A stretch of 64,000 nt of DNA. It comes from JADJDM01 sp044352985. Lineage in GTDB: Bacteria; Bacteroidota; Bacteroidia; B-17B0; Aurantibacillaceae. The stretch spans positions 214,954 through 278,953 of the forward strand of contig JBILCU010000002.1 in NCBI GenBank assembly GCA_044352985.1, given 5' to 3'. The notes under the pieces were generated by a model that did no database searches, was not told where the DNA came from, and worked only from the letters and a program-made list of their open reading frames with translations. Shown here piece by piece: positions 46,222-56,221 of this stretch. Both the position numbers and the translations under genes were made by a program. The stretch's first letter is position 1. Every line of letters begins with the position of its first letter.

Positions 46222-47835
46222 TTATAATTCATCACCTTTTGCACGACCTAAATATGTCATTACACATCTAAATCCAAGGTAACACTTTGCAGTATCTTGA
46301 TACTCATAAGTTCTTGTGCTAGTTTGAAGATAATGTGCAACATCTTTCCAAGAACCACCACGAATTACTTTTCTTTTCAAAACATTTGGATCTTTTTCTT
46401 GAGCTTCGAACTTGTAAGAAGGATTCAAATCATGAGCTAAATCATATGCAGCCTCATCAAAAGCATCGTCAACCCACTCTGAAGCATTTCCTGACATACA
46501 ATATAGACCGAAATCATTAGGGTTATAAGAATAAATTGGAACTGTATGAAATCCACCGTCATCTGTGTAAGAACCTCTCATAGGTTTAAAGTTCGCTAAG
46601 AAACAACCTCTTGCATTTCTTATGTAAGGACCTCCCCAAGGATAAGGAGATAAATCGTTACCAGCTCTTGCTGCATATTCCCACTCTGCTTCAGTTGGTA
46701 ATCTAAAATCATTTACAATTGATTGACCGCTACCAAGTAAAAAGTCATTCATTAAATTGGTTCTCCAAATACAAAATGCTCTTGCTTGTTTCCAGGTTAC
46801 ACCAACAACAGGATAGTTATCGTATGCCGGATGCCAAAAATACATATTTGTCATCGGCTCATTAAATGCATAAGTAAAATCATGTACCCAAGCTAAAGTA
46901 TCTGGGTAAACATTTAAAATGTCTTTCACAATAAATACACTTCTATCAACACCTTTTCTTGATCTTGGAGCGTAATTTCCTTGACCTACTGCAACTCTGT
47001 CTTCAACTTCATATTGTCCTAATGATTCTTTTGGTACAGTTGCAGATGGAACAGAACCATTAGCGCCAGGTGCTGCATTAGGATCTCCAACTGGTTGAGT
47101 GTATTGAGTAGTGATGTTATCGTTGGTTGGAGCAGTATTATCATAAATACCATTTATATATTCATCAACTTTGTATTTATTTGTTGCTGCATCAGCAGAT
47201 TTATTAGGCAAAAATCTATTGTTTTTTGCCGCTGCTAAGCGAATATCGATTCTGTAATACTCGTAATTTAATTTTCTTGAATCAATTTCTTTACGGTTAT
47301 AAAATCTTTCTTTAGGTTCTAAATAAAGTGGATTTAAATCTAGCTGATATTCAGCTTCGTCATTATCCCACTTAATATTTGGCTCCCAATTTAAATAATA
47401 ATTTGGGTGATTATTGTTTGGAGTAATGTTAACATCTCCTTTGTAAACAGGAAACATTTCTAACCAATCAGGATCAGTTGGAATTTTAAAATCTTCTGTT
47501 TCAGAATTACCATTTGTTCCTTGAGCTAATAATACCCTTGCAATTGAATCTCTTACCCAATATACAAACTGACGATATTCGTTATTGGAAATTTCAGCGT
47601 CATCAATATAAAAAGCTTGAACAGAAACCATTTTAGCTTTTGAATTATGAGCAGTTGGTAAATCCTGATCATTAGGTCCCATATGATAAGAGCCCATAGG
47701 AATATAGAGCGTACCATAAGGATCAGGCTGAAACCATTCCTCTCTATTTTTTACCCCAACTAACTCTCCTGGATATTCAGTGCACGCTGTTAGTATCGCC
47801 ATAACAGTTGCAGACATTATCAACAGTTTCTTCAT
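46222..47835 (-). CDS. gldK: Type IX secretion lipoprotein GldK
   Basis: The 537-residue protein starts at ATG 47835 (MKKLLIMSATVMAILTACTEYPGEL) with lipobox TAC; the frame could extend upstream to 47964, but this would add 43 residues before the lipoprotein signal. It has the formylglycine-generating enzyme-like fold (FGE-sulfatase) with FYIDDAEISNNEYRQFVYW, WEYAARAGNDLSPYPWGG and VIRGGSWKDVAHYLQTS. The catalytic Cys pair of real FGE is not required. GldK forms the outer-membrane ring with GldN. Confidence 0.95.
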   Translation of the reverse strand: MKKLLIMSATVMAILTACTEYPGELVGVKNREEWFQPDPYGTLYIPMGSYHMGPNDQDLPTAHNSKAKMVSVQAFYIDDAEISNNEYRQFVYWVRDSIARVLLAQGTNGNSETEDFKIPTDPDWLEMFPVYKGDVNITPNNNHPNYYLNWEPNIKWDNDEAEYQLDLNPLYLEPKERFYNRKEIDSRKLNYEYYRIDIRLAAAKNNRFLPNKSADAATNKYKVDEYINGIYDNTAPTNDNITTQYTQPVGDPNAAPGANGSVPSATVPKESLGQYEVEDRVAVGQGNYAPRSRKGVDRSVFIVKDILNVYPDTLAWVHDFTYAFNEPMTNMYFWHPAYDNYPVVGVTWKQARAFCIWRTNLMNDFLLGSGQSIVNDFRLPTEAEWEYAARAGNDLSPYPWGGPYIRNARGCFLANFKPMRGSYTDDGGFHTVPIYSYNPNDFGLYCMSGNASEWVDDAFDEAAYDLAHDLNPSYKFEAQEKDPNVLKRKVIRGGSWKDVAHYLQTSTRTYEYQDTAKCYLGFRCVMTYLGRAKGDEL

Positions 47836-48005
47836 TGTCGTGTTTTTATTTAATTTAAAAGTAGACTTTGTTAATCCTACTTCATATAACTTAATACCTT
47901 TAAAAAGATTACAAAAAATTGATTCTTTTTTTTGAAATTTATTTTCGGTATTAATGGGTTTCAACGAATTTTAATTTAAAAAGGTTACAAAGATGAGTTT
48001 TTTTT

Positions 48006-49025
48006 TTAATCTTCCAAAAATCTTACGTTAGTATGACTTGAAACGGGCTTAGGTTTTGTTCTTTTGAAACAATATCCTAGCATGATTTCATGAGTTCCTG
48101 AACTGTATCCTTTAATTTTTGAAGTTGTTAAATCATATGAATAACCTAATTTCAATCCAAACTTAGTTACCATACCTAAACTTGGAGCAATTGCATCCTG
48201 CATACGATAAGATAAACCTGCCCAAATCATATTATTATACATGTAGGTTGCGTTTAAATCTAAAATATTGGCAGAACCATCTGATTTTACTTTTAGGTTA
48301 GGTGTTACCTTATGTGTTCCGTTGTTAAAAGAGAAAGTATAACCCGCAATCGCATAATAATGTCTTGCCATTTTAAAAGTTAAATCATAACCAACAGATC
48401 CTGAATTTCCTGTTTTTTTATCGCCAATTAATTCTTGAGCAGAAACATGGCTTACTGATAATCCAACATACATTTTATTTGGAATAGTGTAATATAAACC
48501 AAATCCAAAATCAGGATTTAATTTATCAAAAGCAGGAGATCCTGTTGCGTATTGTTGAGCGTTTGGTCCAATCGGATTATTTGGTATTGCTGGATCAGCA
48601 TAGGTTACTGGAGGTATCCAAGTACCATTTATTGACTTCTGAAGAATTCCTCCTTCTAATCCAATTCCTAATCTTCCTGTACCATTTCCGCCTAATCCAT
48701 ATATGTGAAAAGAATAAGAAGCTCTTACCATAGTTGTATTATCATTCCCTAATTTATCACTAGCAACAAATAAACCTACGCCACCATGTAAAGGTTGAAC
48801 TGCTGCGTCGAATGTAAAAACACCTGTTTTAGGGGCACCAGGGAAATTAACCCATTGTTGACGATATAATCCACCAAAACACAATGCATCACTAGTACCT
48901 GCATAACCAGGATTATAAGCCTGTTTAATATGCATAAACTGTGTGTATTGTGGATCTTGTTGTGAAAATAATAACGTGGTTACACTTGAAAATAAGAGAG
49001 TGAATCTCAAAAGCTTTTTTCTCAT
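48006..49025 (-). CDS. porP: PorP/SprF-family type IX secretion outer membrane protein
   Basis: The 339-residue protein has a signal peptide, then the family start QDPQYTQFMHIKQAYNPGYAGT and LGYSYDLTTSKIKGYSSGTHEIMLGY near the end, typical of PorP/SprF beta-barrels. PorP-type proteins bind T9SS substrates with type B CTD or interact with PorE/GldK. It heads the operon with gldKLMN; the 170-bp gap to gldK may hold an internal promoter. Confidence 0.94.
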   Translation of the reverse strand: MRKKLLRFTLLFSSVTTLLFSQQDPQYTQFMHIKQAYNPGYAGTSDALCFGGLYRQQWVNFPGAPKTGVFTFDAAVQPLHGGVGLFVASDKLGNDNTTMVRASYSFHIYGLGGNGTGRLGIGLEGGILQKSINGTWIPPVTYADPAIPNNPIGPNAQQYATGSPAFDKLNPDFGFGLYYTIPNKMYVGLSVSHVSAQELIGDKKTGNSGSVGYDLTFKMARHYYAIAGYTFSFNNGTHKVTPNLKVKSDGSANILDLNATYMYNNMIWAGLSYRMQDAIAPSLGMVTKFGLKLGYSYDLTTSKIKGYSSGTHEIMLGYCFKRTKPKPVSSHTNVRFLED

Positions 49026-49271
49026 TTAACTAGATTTATAAATTTTTAACCATTCGCAAATTAATAAAATTGAATTCAAAAAAACAAGTACATATTAAAT
49101 TTATTTTTAAAAACATACCATTAATTAATTTTTAAGCTTCCTTTAAATATTAGAAAAGAGTTATATAAAATTGATTTCATCATTTAATCCACTTTTTTAT
49201 TAGATATTTCATGTTAAAATAAATGGTTTTATTATCAATAATAATACTTCATTCTTAAAAATCAAAATCAC

Positions 49272-49279
49272 TACATTTG
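49272..49279 (+). promoter_or_regulatory. Putative -7 box of the TPR lipoprotein gene
   Basis: TACATTTG matches TAnnTTTG exactly and lies 19 bp upstream of ATG 49299. No -33 TTTG at proper spacing was found. Confidence 0.4.
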
Positions 49280-49298
49280 CTATCTTTTATACAATAAT

Positions 49299-50372
49299 AT
49301 GTTTTTAAACTCGAAAAAAAATATGCTTTCTCAAAAATTAATTTGTCACAAATTATTTTATGTAGTTTTCATTATTATTTCATGTACGTTTTTATCATGT
49401 AGTAATAACAATGCCGATAACAATTTAAAAGAAATTGAAGTAGATAGCACATTAAGTAAATTAAATTCACCGGAGTTAAAATCAATAAATTCAAAACTTA
49501 TAGCAGACCCAAATAATCCCGACTTATATTATGAACGATCAGGAATTTATTTTAAAAATCATGATCTTGAAGCTGCTAAAAATGATGCAATAAGAGCTAT
49601 AAAAATTGACAGTTTAAAAGTTGATTATTTTATATTATTATCCGATATTTATTTTACGGCAAATGAAACTAGACAAGCAAAAGAAAATCTTGAAAAATGC
49701 ATTAAAATAAATCCAAATAGTGTAGAAGCAAATCTAAAATTAGCTGAATTATTTTTTTATGTAAAAAAATATCAAGAAGCTATAAATTTTTCGAATAACG
49801 CATTAAAGATTAATGAAAACACTTCAAAAGCTTACTTTATAAAAGGCATGTGTTATAAAGAGAGTGGCGACACTGCAAATGCTGTTAGTAGTTTTCAAAC
49901 AGCAGTTGAACAAGACAACAACTTATTAGATTCTTATTTAGAGCTAGGTATAATTTTTACAAAAAAGAAAAATCCTTTGGCACTAGAGTATCTTAAATCT
50001 GCATTAACAATCGATCCTAAAAATGAAGACATTTTATATAATTTGGCATATTATCATCAAGTTACAAACAACTACATTGCTGCTACAGAAATCTATAAAA
50101 AAATTCTGTCTAAAAACATTAACTATAAGGAAGCTCATTATAATTTAGGCACAATTGAAATTTTAAAAAACAAAAATTATTTAGAAGCAATTAAATATTT
50201 TACAAATGCAATTAATGCTGATGCCAACTATGCTGATGCTTTTTTTGCTAGGGGTGTCTGTTATGAAGAAGTAAAAGATAAAACAAATGCAATAGCCGAT
50301 TATCAAATGGCTTTACAAATCAATCCAAAACTTGAATTTGCAATAGAAAACTTAAATAATCTTGAAAAATAA
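49299..50372 (+). CDS. TPR-repeat lipoprotein
   Basis: The 357-residue protein has a lipoprotein signal with lipobox LSC (LSCSNNN; Cys about 34) followed by about eight TPR repeats (for example PDLYYERSGIYFKNHDLEAA, KAYFIKGMCYKESGDTANA, KEAHYNLGTIEILKNKNYLEA). It might begin at ATG 49323 instead. TPR lipoproteins usually serve as scaffolds. It overlaps comF by 11 bp. Confidence 0.88.
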   Translation: MFLNSKKNMLSQKLICHKLFYVVFIIISCTFLSCSNNNADNNLKEIEVDSTLSKLNSPELKSINSKLIADPNNPDLYYERSGIYFKNHDLEAAKNDAIRAIKIDSLKVDYFILLSDIYFTANETRQAKENLEKCIKINPNSVEANLKLAELFFYVKKYQEAINFSNNALKINENTSKAYFIKGMCYKESGDTANAVSSFQTAVEQDNNLLDSYLELGIIFTKKKNPLALEYLKSALTIDPKNEDILYNLAYYHQVTNNYIAATEIYKKILSKNINYKEAHYNLGTIEILKNKNYLEAIKYFTNAINADANYADAFFARGVCYEEVKDKTNAIADYQMALQINPKLEFAIENLNNLEK

Positions 50373-51075
50373 ATCTTCCATCTTAGATGTATTTGATGAT
50401 TTTTTATCTTTATTTTACCCGATAAATTGCTCATGTTGTGATGAGCCACTTTATAAACACGAAAAATTGATTTGTAATTTGTGTTATGTTAGTTTGCCTC
50501 GATTTTCAAATGCTTTAAACTCAAAAAATGAGCTTGAAAAAATGCTTGAAGGCAGAGTTAAATTTAATCGTGCATTTTCCTTATTAAATTACCAAAAAGG
50601 CTCAAAAGTTCAACATCTTTTACACCAATTAAAATACAATAACCAACCAAAAATTGGAATTTTGTTAGGAGAATGGATAGTTGATGAAATTAATTACTCG
50701 GATTTAAAAAATAGTGATTTTATTATCCCGATTCCGCTTCATCCTAAAAAAGAGAAAAAAAGAGGCTATAATCAAAGTTTAAAAATAGCAGAAGGACTTG
50801 GAAATAAATTAGGAATAAGAGTTGAAAAAAATGCACTTTTCAGGAAAGTATTTACTAATACACAGACTAAAAAAGGTAAAAACGAACGATGGGAAAATGT
50901 AAAAGAAGTATTTGGAATTACACCTGATATTTTAAAACCAAACTCAAAAATTATTTTAGTAGATGATGTTATTACTACCGGATCAACAATTGAAGCTTGT
51001 GCAAAAATAATTAATGAACAAGCAAGCATCGAATTAATAATTGTTTCATTAGCTTTTGCCAGTCTTTCCAATTAA
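50362..51075 (+). CDS. comF: ComF-family phosphoribosyltransferase-like protein
   Basis: The 237-residue protein has a CxxC-type zinc binding start (CSCCDEPLYKHEKLICNLC, about 19-37) and a type I PRTase domain with DFIIPIPLHPKKEKKRGYNQS and VDDVITTGSTIEACA. ComF is involved in DNA uptake in competent bacteria. The start is TTG at 50362 and overlaps the TPR gene, with no ATG available nearby. Its PRPP loop is a useful comparison for the DDFSASGTS in the protein at 788. Confidence 0.9.
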   Translation: MKNKSSILDVFDDFLSLFYPINCSCCDEPLYKHEKLICNLCYVSLPRFSNALNSKNELEKMLEGRVKFNRAFSLLNYQKGSKVQHLLHQLKYNNQPKIGILLGEWIVDEINYSDLKNSDFIIPIPLHPKKEKKRGYNQSLKIAEGLGNKLGIRVEKNALFRKVFTNTQTKKGKNERWENVKEVFGITPDILKPNSKIILVDDVITTGSTIEACAKIINEQASIELIIVSLAFASLSN

Positions 51076-51202
51076 TAAATCTATAGTACTGATTATCATA
51101 CCAATAAATAAAAAAAGTTAATTTTTAATAATTATTTAGGTTACTTTTTAGAATGTTATGGTATTAAAGTAAAATTATTTAAAACCCTTTAAAACAAAAC
51201 AA

Positions 51203-51472
51203 ATGAAAAAAGTATTTTCTATCATCGCTGTTGCTGCTTTAACTGCAACATTTGTAGCTTGTGGTCATTCTAAAGAAGAATTAGAAGCTGCTGAAAAAGC
51301 AAAAGCTGATTCAATTGCTGCTGTAGTATTAGCTGATTCTTTAGCTAACGTTGCTAAAGCTGATTCAATTGCTGCTGCTGAAAAAGTTGTAGCTGATTCA
51401 TTAGCTGCTGCTGCTGCTGCTGATTCAATTGCAAAAGCTGAAGCTGCTGCAAAAGGTGGTAAAAAGAAATAA
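51203..51472 (+). CDS. Small Ala-rich repeat lipoprotein
   Basis: The 89-residue protein starts with a lipoprotein signal (MKKVFSIIAVAALTATFVAC) and then repeats of the motif ADSIAA/ADSLAA five or six times before ending GGKKK. The DNA itself is repetitive (gctgattcaattgctgct). Very short lipoproteins of this kind are often abundant outer-membrane or cell-wall proteins (Lpp-like). A strong terminator follows. Confidence 0.75.
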   Translation: MKKVFSIIAVAALTATFVACGHSKEELEAAEKAKADSIAAVVLADSLANVAKADSIAAAEKVVADSLAAAAAADSIAKAEAAAKGGKKK

Positions 51473-51493
51473 TTAGCTTTAAGTTAGTTTCGT

Positions 51494-51525
51494 AAAAACC
51501 CTGATAAATTTTATCAGGGTTTTTT
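51494..51525. terminator. Bidirectional terminator
   Basis: AAAAACCCTGATAAA and TTTTATCAGGGTTTTT form a long stem between the small lipoprotein (plus) and the glycosyltransferase gene (minus). It overlaps the end of the latter (stop at 51514). T runs on both strands fit use from both sides. Confidence 0.8.
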
Positions 51526-52680
51526 AGTTGTAGTAATCGCTAAATTTATTTTTTTAATCGTTCGATCTATAATATTTTCCCATAGAAAGTCATATTCAAC
51601 TTTTAAATAGCTTTCAACTTGCATTTTATTTAATCGATTATATTCAATTTTAATAAAATCAATCATAGTATTTTTTAATTGAGATATTTGGTTTAATACT
51701 ACCCCATTTTTTTCGTCTACCATTAATCTTACTGCCCCAACATCCGTTGCAATTATAGCCAATTTACTTGCCATAGCCTCTAAAATAACATTGGGCATTC
51801 CCTCAGAATGACTTGGGCAAACCAAAACATCCATTTTTTCCAAAATTAATTTCATTTGATCTGATTCCCTGATTGGTCCATGATAAATCACTGAAGCATT
51901 ATTTATGCGTTTTTTTTCAGGTATTGGTCCAATAAAATGAAATTCAAGATCAAAATCTTCACTTAATAATTCTTTCAAAACAACATTAAGCTCTTCAATT
52001 CCCTTTCTTCGCTCATATCTGCCTATGTAAACAAATTTAATTTTTATGTTTTTTTGTTTTTCATATTGAGATAACCATTTTTTTTCGATTGCAGTTGGTA
52101 ACTCTATAAATTTATTGTTATCAATACCGATATTTAAAAGTAAATCTGTAATTTTTGCACCATAAGAAAAAATAAAATCAGCATGCTTAAGCTGAAATAA
52201 TGTAGGTTGTTTTAATATGAAATGGGCAGATAAATATGAAAAAATATTTGGCTGTTTTTGAAACATTTCCAAACCATGAAAATTGACGCCTATTGGAGCA
52301 CATGAATAACCTTTTCTTTTCTCTTCCAATAATTTCCAACCAGAAAATCCTTTACAATAAATAAAATCAACTTCTCCCCTCTTTTTAAATTCATCAAATA
52401 CTGCTTCTGAATATTTAAAGGATTCGATTACATAATGTCCTGGATAAAATGATGCTTTTGGAAAAGGAACAACTATAGAATGAATGTATTTTTTCTCATC
52501 TTCGGTAAAACAATTCAAGTCTGTAACATCAAAAGTACTTTGATTGAAATGATACAAATCAACTTGAATTTGATTTAAGGCAAAATATTTGGCTAAATAA
52601 TAGGAATGCTTCTGCATTCCACCCAAAACATAAGGATAAATGCCATCTGTTAAAAGCGCTATCTTTTTTAGTTTTCTAAT
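51514..52680 (-). CDS. Family 4 glycosyltransferase with non-canonical start
   Basis: This GT-B glycosyltransferase has a C-terminal domain with YIGRYERRKGIEEL, FHFIGPIPEK and VCPSHSEGMPNVILEAMASKLAIIATDVGAV, which binds the nucleotide sugar. The first canonical start is TTG 52626 (MGGMQKHSYY). But 18 codons upstream in the same frame encode RKLKKIALLTDGIYPYVLGG, the expected first beta strand and glycine loop. The only start in that stretch is a rare codon such as ATT 52680, with TAA at 52716. I give the longer gene from ATT; a sequence error or mutated start is possible. Confidence 0.72.
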   Translation of the reverse strand: MRKLKKIALLTDGIYPYVLGGMQKHSYYLAKYFALNQIQVDLYHFNQSTFDVTDLNCFTEDEKKYIHSIVVPFPKASFYPGHYVIESFKYSEAVFDEFKKRGEVDFIYCKGFSGWKLLEEKRKGYSCAPIGVNFHGLEMFQKQPNIFSYLSAHFILKQPTLFQLKHADFIFSYGAKITDLLLNIGIDNNKFIELPTAIEKKWLSQYEKQKNIKIKFVYIGRYERRKGIEELNVVLKELLSEDFDLEFHFIGPIPEKKRINNASVIYHGPIRESDQMKLILEKMDVLVCPSHSEGMPNVILEAMASKLAIIATDVGAVRLMVDEKNGVVLNQISQLKNTMIDFIKIEYNRLNKMQVESYLKVEYDFLWENIIDRTIKKINLAITTTKKP

Positions 52681-52731
52681 TGAAATTATTTTGAATATTA
52701 AAAAACTATCTAGTTAATATATAAAAATGAA

Positions 52732-55700
52732 TTATGCCCCGTGACAGCTTTTATATTTTTTACCGCTTCCGCAAGGACAAGGGTCGTTTCTGCCAATTTT
52801 TGCCTCGGCAACAACAGGTTGTTGCTTAGGTTTTTCTTTTCTTTGAACTTCCTCCTCGTTTCTGCTTTCAGTTAATTGTTCTTGTTTAGGTTTAGGTGCA
52901 GCTTGCTGAAAACGAGCTTGTTGTAAATTCTGCTGCGGATTTTGACTTGGCAAATTTCCTTTTGTTAAAAACGAAATAGTATCCTTACTTGTTTTCGCTA
53001 TCATATCTTTAAACAAATTAAAGGATTCCAATTTATAAATCAACAATGGATCTTTTTGTTCCAATGCGGCATTTTGTACAGCTTGTTTTAAATCATCTAA
53101 CTCACGTAAATGCTCTTTCCACGCATCATCAATCATAGTTAACGATACATTTTTTTCAAATGCAAGAACTAGTTCTTTCCCTTTGTTTTCGTATGCTTTT
53201 TTTAGATTAGCAACTACCTGAATATTATGAATTCCATCAGTGAAAGGAGTTACAATGTTTTCAAACTGATTTGATTCATTTAGGTAAACTTGTTCAACCA
53301 CAGGTAATACAGTATGAGCAATACGAATATTTTTTTCTCTATAATGGGCTTCTGCTGCAGCAAAAACTTTTTGTGAAAGTTCTTCTGATTTTAAAACTCC
53401 AAACTCCTGTTCACCTACCGGACTATCAATTCCTAAGGTTTTAATTAATTCAATAGAGAATCCTTCAAAATCTTTTGCTTCATGAAATTCATTTACAATT
53501 TGATCAGCTGTATCGTAGATCATGTTAGCAATATCAATACTTAATCGTTCGCCAAACAAAGCATTTTTTCTTCGTTTATAAACAACATCGCGTTGAGCAT
53601 TCATAACATCGTCATACTCAATTAAACGTTTACGAATACCAAAGTTATTTTCCTCTACTTTTTTCTGAGCGCGCTCAATAGATTTTGTAATCATGCTGTG
53701 CTGAATTACCTCTCCCTCCTTTAAGCCCATTCTATCCATCATTCTTGCAATTCTTTCGCTACCAAATAAACGCATTAAATCATCTTCTAGGGAAACAAAG
53801 AATTGAGAGCTTCCTGGATCTCCCTGACGGCCTGCACGTCCACGCAACTGTCTGTCTACACGACGACTTTCATGTCTTTCTGTACCTATAATGGCTAACC
53901 CTCCGGATTCTTTTACTCCCTGTCCAAGTTTAATATCGGTACCACGACCAGCCATGTTCGTTGCTATAGTAACCGTTCCCGGTAAACCTGCTTCTGCAAC
54001 AATTTCTGCTTCGCGTTGATGTAATTTAGCATTTAATACATTATGTTTAATGCCTTTCAATTTTAGCATTTTGCTTAATAACTCAGAAATTTCAACTGAA
54101 GTTGTACCCACTAAAACAGGACGTTTCTTTTCCACTTGTTTTACAATTTCCTCAATTACGGCATTATATTTTTCGCGTTTGGTTTTATAAACCAAATCTT
54201 CCATGTCTTCACGCTGTATTGATCTGTTGGTAGGTATTTCAACTACATCTAATTTGTAAATATCCCAAAACTCTTGACTTTCAGTACTCGCAGTACCTGT
54301 CATTCCAGCCAACTTATTGTACATTCGGAAATAGTTTTGAAGCGTAATGGTTGCATAGGTTTGTGTTGCCGCTTCAATTTTTACATTTTCCTTAGCTTCA
54401 ATGGCTTGATGCAATCCATCGCTGTAACGACGACCTTCCATGATACGTCCGGTTTGTTCATCCACAATTTTAACCTGCCCACCATCTATTACGTATTCTA
54501 CATCTTTTTCAAAAACGGTATATGCTTTTAATATTTGATTTACGGTATGAATTCGTTCACTTTTAACCGAAAAATCTTGAAACAACATTTCTTTTTTAGC
54601 TAATTTTTCTTCCGGGCTTAAATTTGATTTTTCTAGTCCGGCTATTTCATCACCAACATTTGGTAATACGAAAAACTTCTGATCTTCAGAATTAGAAGTA
54701 ATCAAATCAATCCCTTTTTCGGTTAATTCAACACCATTATGCTTTTCATCAATTACAAAAAATAATTCTTCATCAATCTTATGCATTTCCTTTTGCTGGT
54801 CTTGCATATAATAATTTTCTGTTTTTTGTAGTAATGCCCTAACTCCTGTTTCACTTAAAAACTTTATTAATGCATTATTTTTAGGTAATCCTCTATAACA
54901 ACGTAATAATGGTATTCCTGCTTCTTTTTCTTTTCCTTCAGCAACTAATTTTTTCGCATCGGTTAAGCAAGTATTTAAGTATTGACGCTGCGCTGCAACT
55001 AATTTCTCTACACGTGGTTTTAATTCCATAAACTCGTGTTTATCTCCTTTTGGAGTTGGTCCGGAAATAATCAATGGTGTTCTTGCATCATCAATTAAAA
55101 CAGAATCCACCTCATCTACAATGGCAAAATTATGCTTACGTTGCACCAAATCTTCTGGTGAACGTGCCATATTATCACGTAAATAATCAAAACCAAATTC
55201 GTTATTGGTTCCATAAGTAATATCTGCCAAATAAGCCATTCTTCTGCTGTAAGAATTTGGTTCGTGCATATCAACACACTCTACAGTTAAACCATGAAAC
55301 TCAAATAAAGGCGCATTCCATTCAGAGTCACGTCTACTTAAATAATTATTTACTGTTACCACGTGTACACCTTTTCCTGATAAGGCATTAAGGAAAATCG
55401 GAAGTGTTGCCACTAGGGTTTTACCTTCACCGGTTGCCATTTCGGCAATTCTACCACTATGTAAGACAGAACCACCAATTAACTGTACATCGTAATGAAC
55501 CATATTCCAGGTTACTTCATTACCCGCAGCTATCCATTTGTTTTTCCAAATTGCTTTTCCGTTTTCAATAACTACATTTTTAGCATTTGGTCTTCTTTCT
55601 AGATAATACTGATCGATTTCAGTTGCTTCTACAACTATTTCAGTATTTTCAGTAAAGCGGCGGGCAGTCTCTTTACACACTGCAAATGCTTCTGCCTGTA

Positions 55701-56019
55701 TTTCATTTAAAACATCTTCAATTTGTTTGGTAATTTCCTTTTCAATAGCATCAACTTCTTTGTAAAGTGCCTCTTTAGAATCAAGATCCATTTCTGATTC
55801 ACTTTCAATGCGTTGTTTTATATTTTGAATTTTATCTTCATTAGCCTGAGTAGCATCTTTAATTTTTTTACGCATAACAGCTACTTTCCCTCTTAATTCA
55901 TCATTACTAAGGCTAGATAAAGTTGAATAGATGGAATTCGTTTTGTCAACAATAGGTTGAATTAGTTTTATATCTTTTTCTGATTTTGTACCCAGTAATT
56001 TTTTGAGAAATCCGAACAT
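52732..56019 (-). CDS. secA: Preprotein translocase ATPase SecA
   Basis: The 1095-residue protein drives Sec export. Walker A is MATGEGKTL in the DEAD domain (about 190-198), the preprotein cross-linking region follows, the second ATPase half has TNMAGRGTDIKLG and GRAGRQGDPG, and the C-terminal zinc motif is CPCGSGKKYKSCHG. It is longer than E. coli SecA (901) because of insertions usual in Bacteroidota. It is transcribed alone. Confidence 0.98.
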   Translation of the reverse strand: MFGFLKKLLGTKSEKDIKLIQPIVDKTNSIYSTLSSLSNDELRGKVAVMRKKIKDATQANEDKIQNIKQRIESESEMDLDSKEALYKEVDAIEKEITKQIEDVLNEIQAEAFAVCKETARRFTENTEIVVEATEIDQYYLERRPNAKNVVIENGKAIWKNKWIAAGNEVTWNMVHYDVQLIGGSVLHSGRIAEMATGEGKTLVATLPIFLNALSGKGVHVVTVNNYLSRRDSEWNAPLFEFHGLTVECVDMHEPNSYSRRMAYLADITYGTNNEFGFDYLRDNMARSPEDLVQRKHNFAIVDEVDSVLIDDARTPLIISGPTPKGDKHEFMELKPRVEKLVAAQRQYLNTCLTDAKKLVAEGKEKEAGIPLLRCYRGLPKNNALIKFLSETGVRALLQKTENYYMQDQQKEMHKIDEELFFVIDEKHNGVELTEKGIDLITSNSEDQKFFVLPNVGDEIAGLEKSNLSPEEKLAKKEMLFQDFSVKSERIHTVNQILKAYTVFEKDVEYVIDGGQVKIVDEQTGRIMEGRRYSDGLHQAIEAKENVKIEAATQTYATITLQNYFRMYNKLAGMTGTASTESQEFWDIYKLDVVEIPTNRSIQREDMEDLVYKTKREKYNAVIEEIVKQVEKKRPVLVGTTSVEISELLSKMLKLKGIKHNVLNAKLHQREAEIVAEAGLPGTVTIATNMAGRGTDIKLGQGVKESGGLAIIGTERHESRRVDRQLRGRAGRQGDPGSSQFFVSLEDDLMRLFGSERIARMMDRMGLKEGEVIQHSMITKSIERAQKKVEENNFGIRKRLIEYDDVMNAQRDVVYKRRKNALFGERLSIDIANMIYDTADQIVNEFHEAKDFEGFSIELIKTLGIDSPVGEQEFGVLKSEELSQKVFAAAEAHYREKNIRIAHTVLPVVEQVYLNESNQFENIVTPFTDGIHNIQVVANLKKAYENKGKELVLAFEKNVSLTMIDDAWKEHLRELDDLKQAVQNAALEQKDPLLIYKLESFNLFKDMIAKTSKDTISFLTKGNLPSQNPQQNLQQARFQQAAPKPKQEQLTESRNEEEVQRKEKPKQQPVVAEAKIGRNDPCPCGSGKKYKSCHGA

Positions 56020-56221
56020 TTTTAAATAGTTTTTAAGGGGAACGAAGATAATAAAATAAATTCATGCGGCATTTTTATATATGCTACGTTTTTTCATAAA
56101 ATTTCACCAAAAAAGCGGGCTAATTTTCTGCCTAAAAAAAAGAATTCTACTAAATAAATGCATCTAATTATTTCAATTGATTAAATAAATTACTTTAGCG
56201 AGTGATTAAAATCATTGATGA

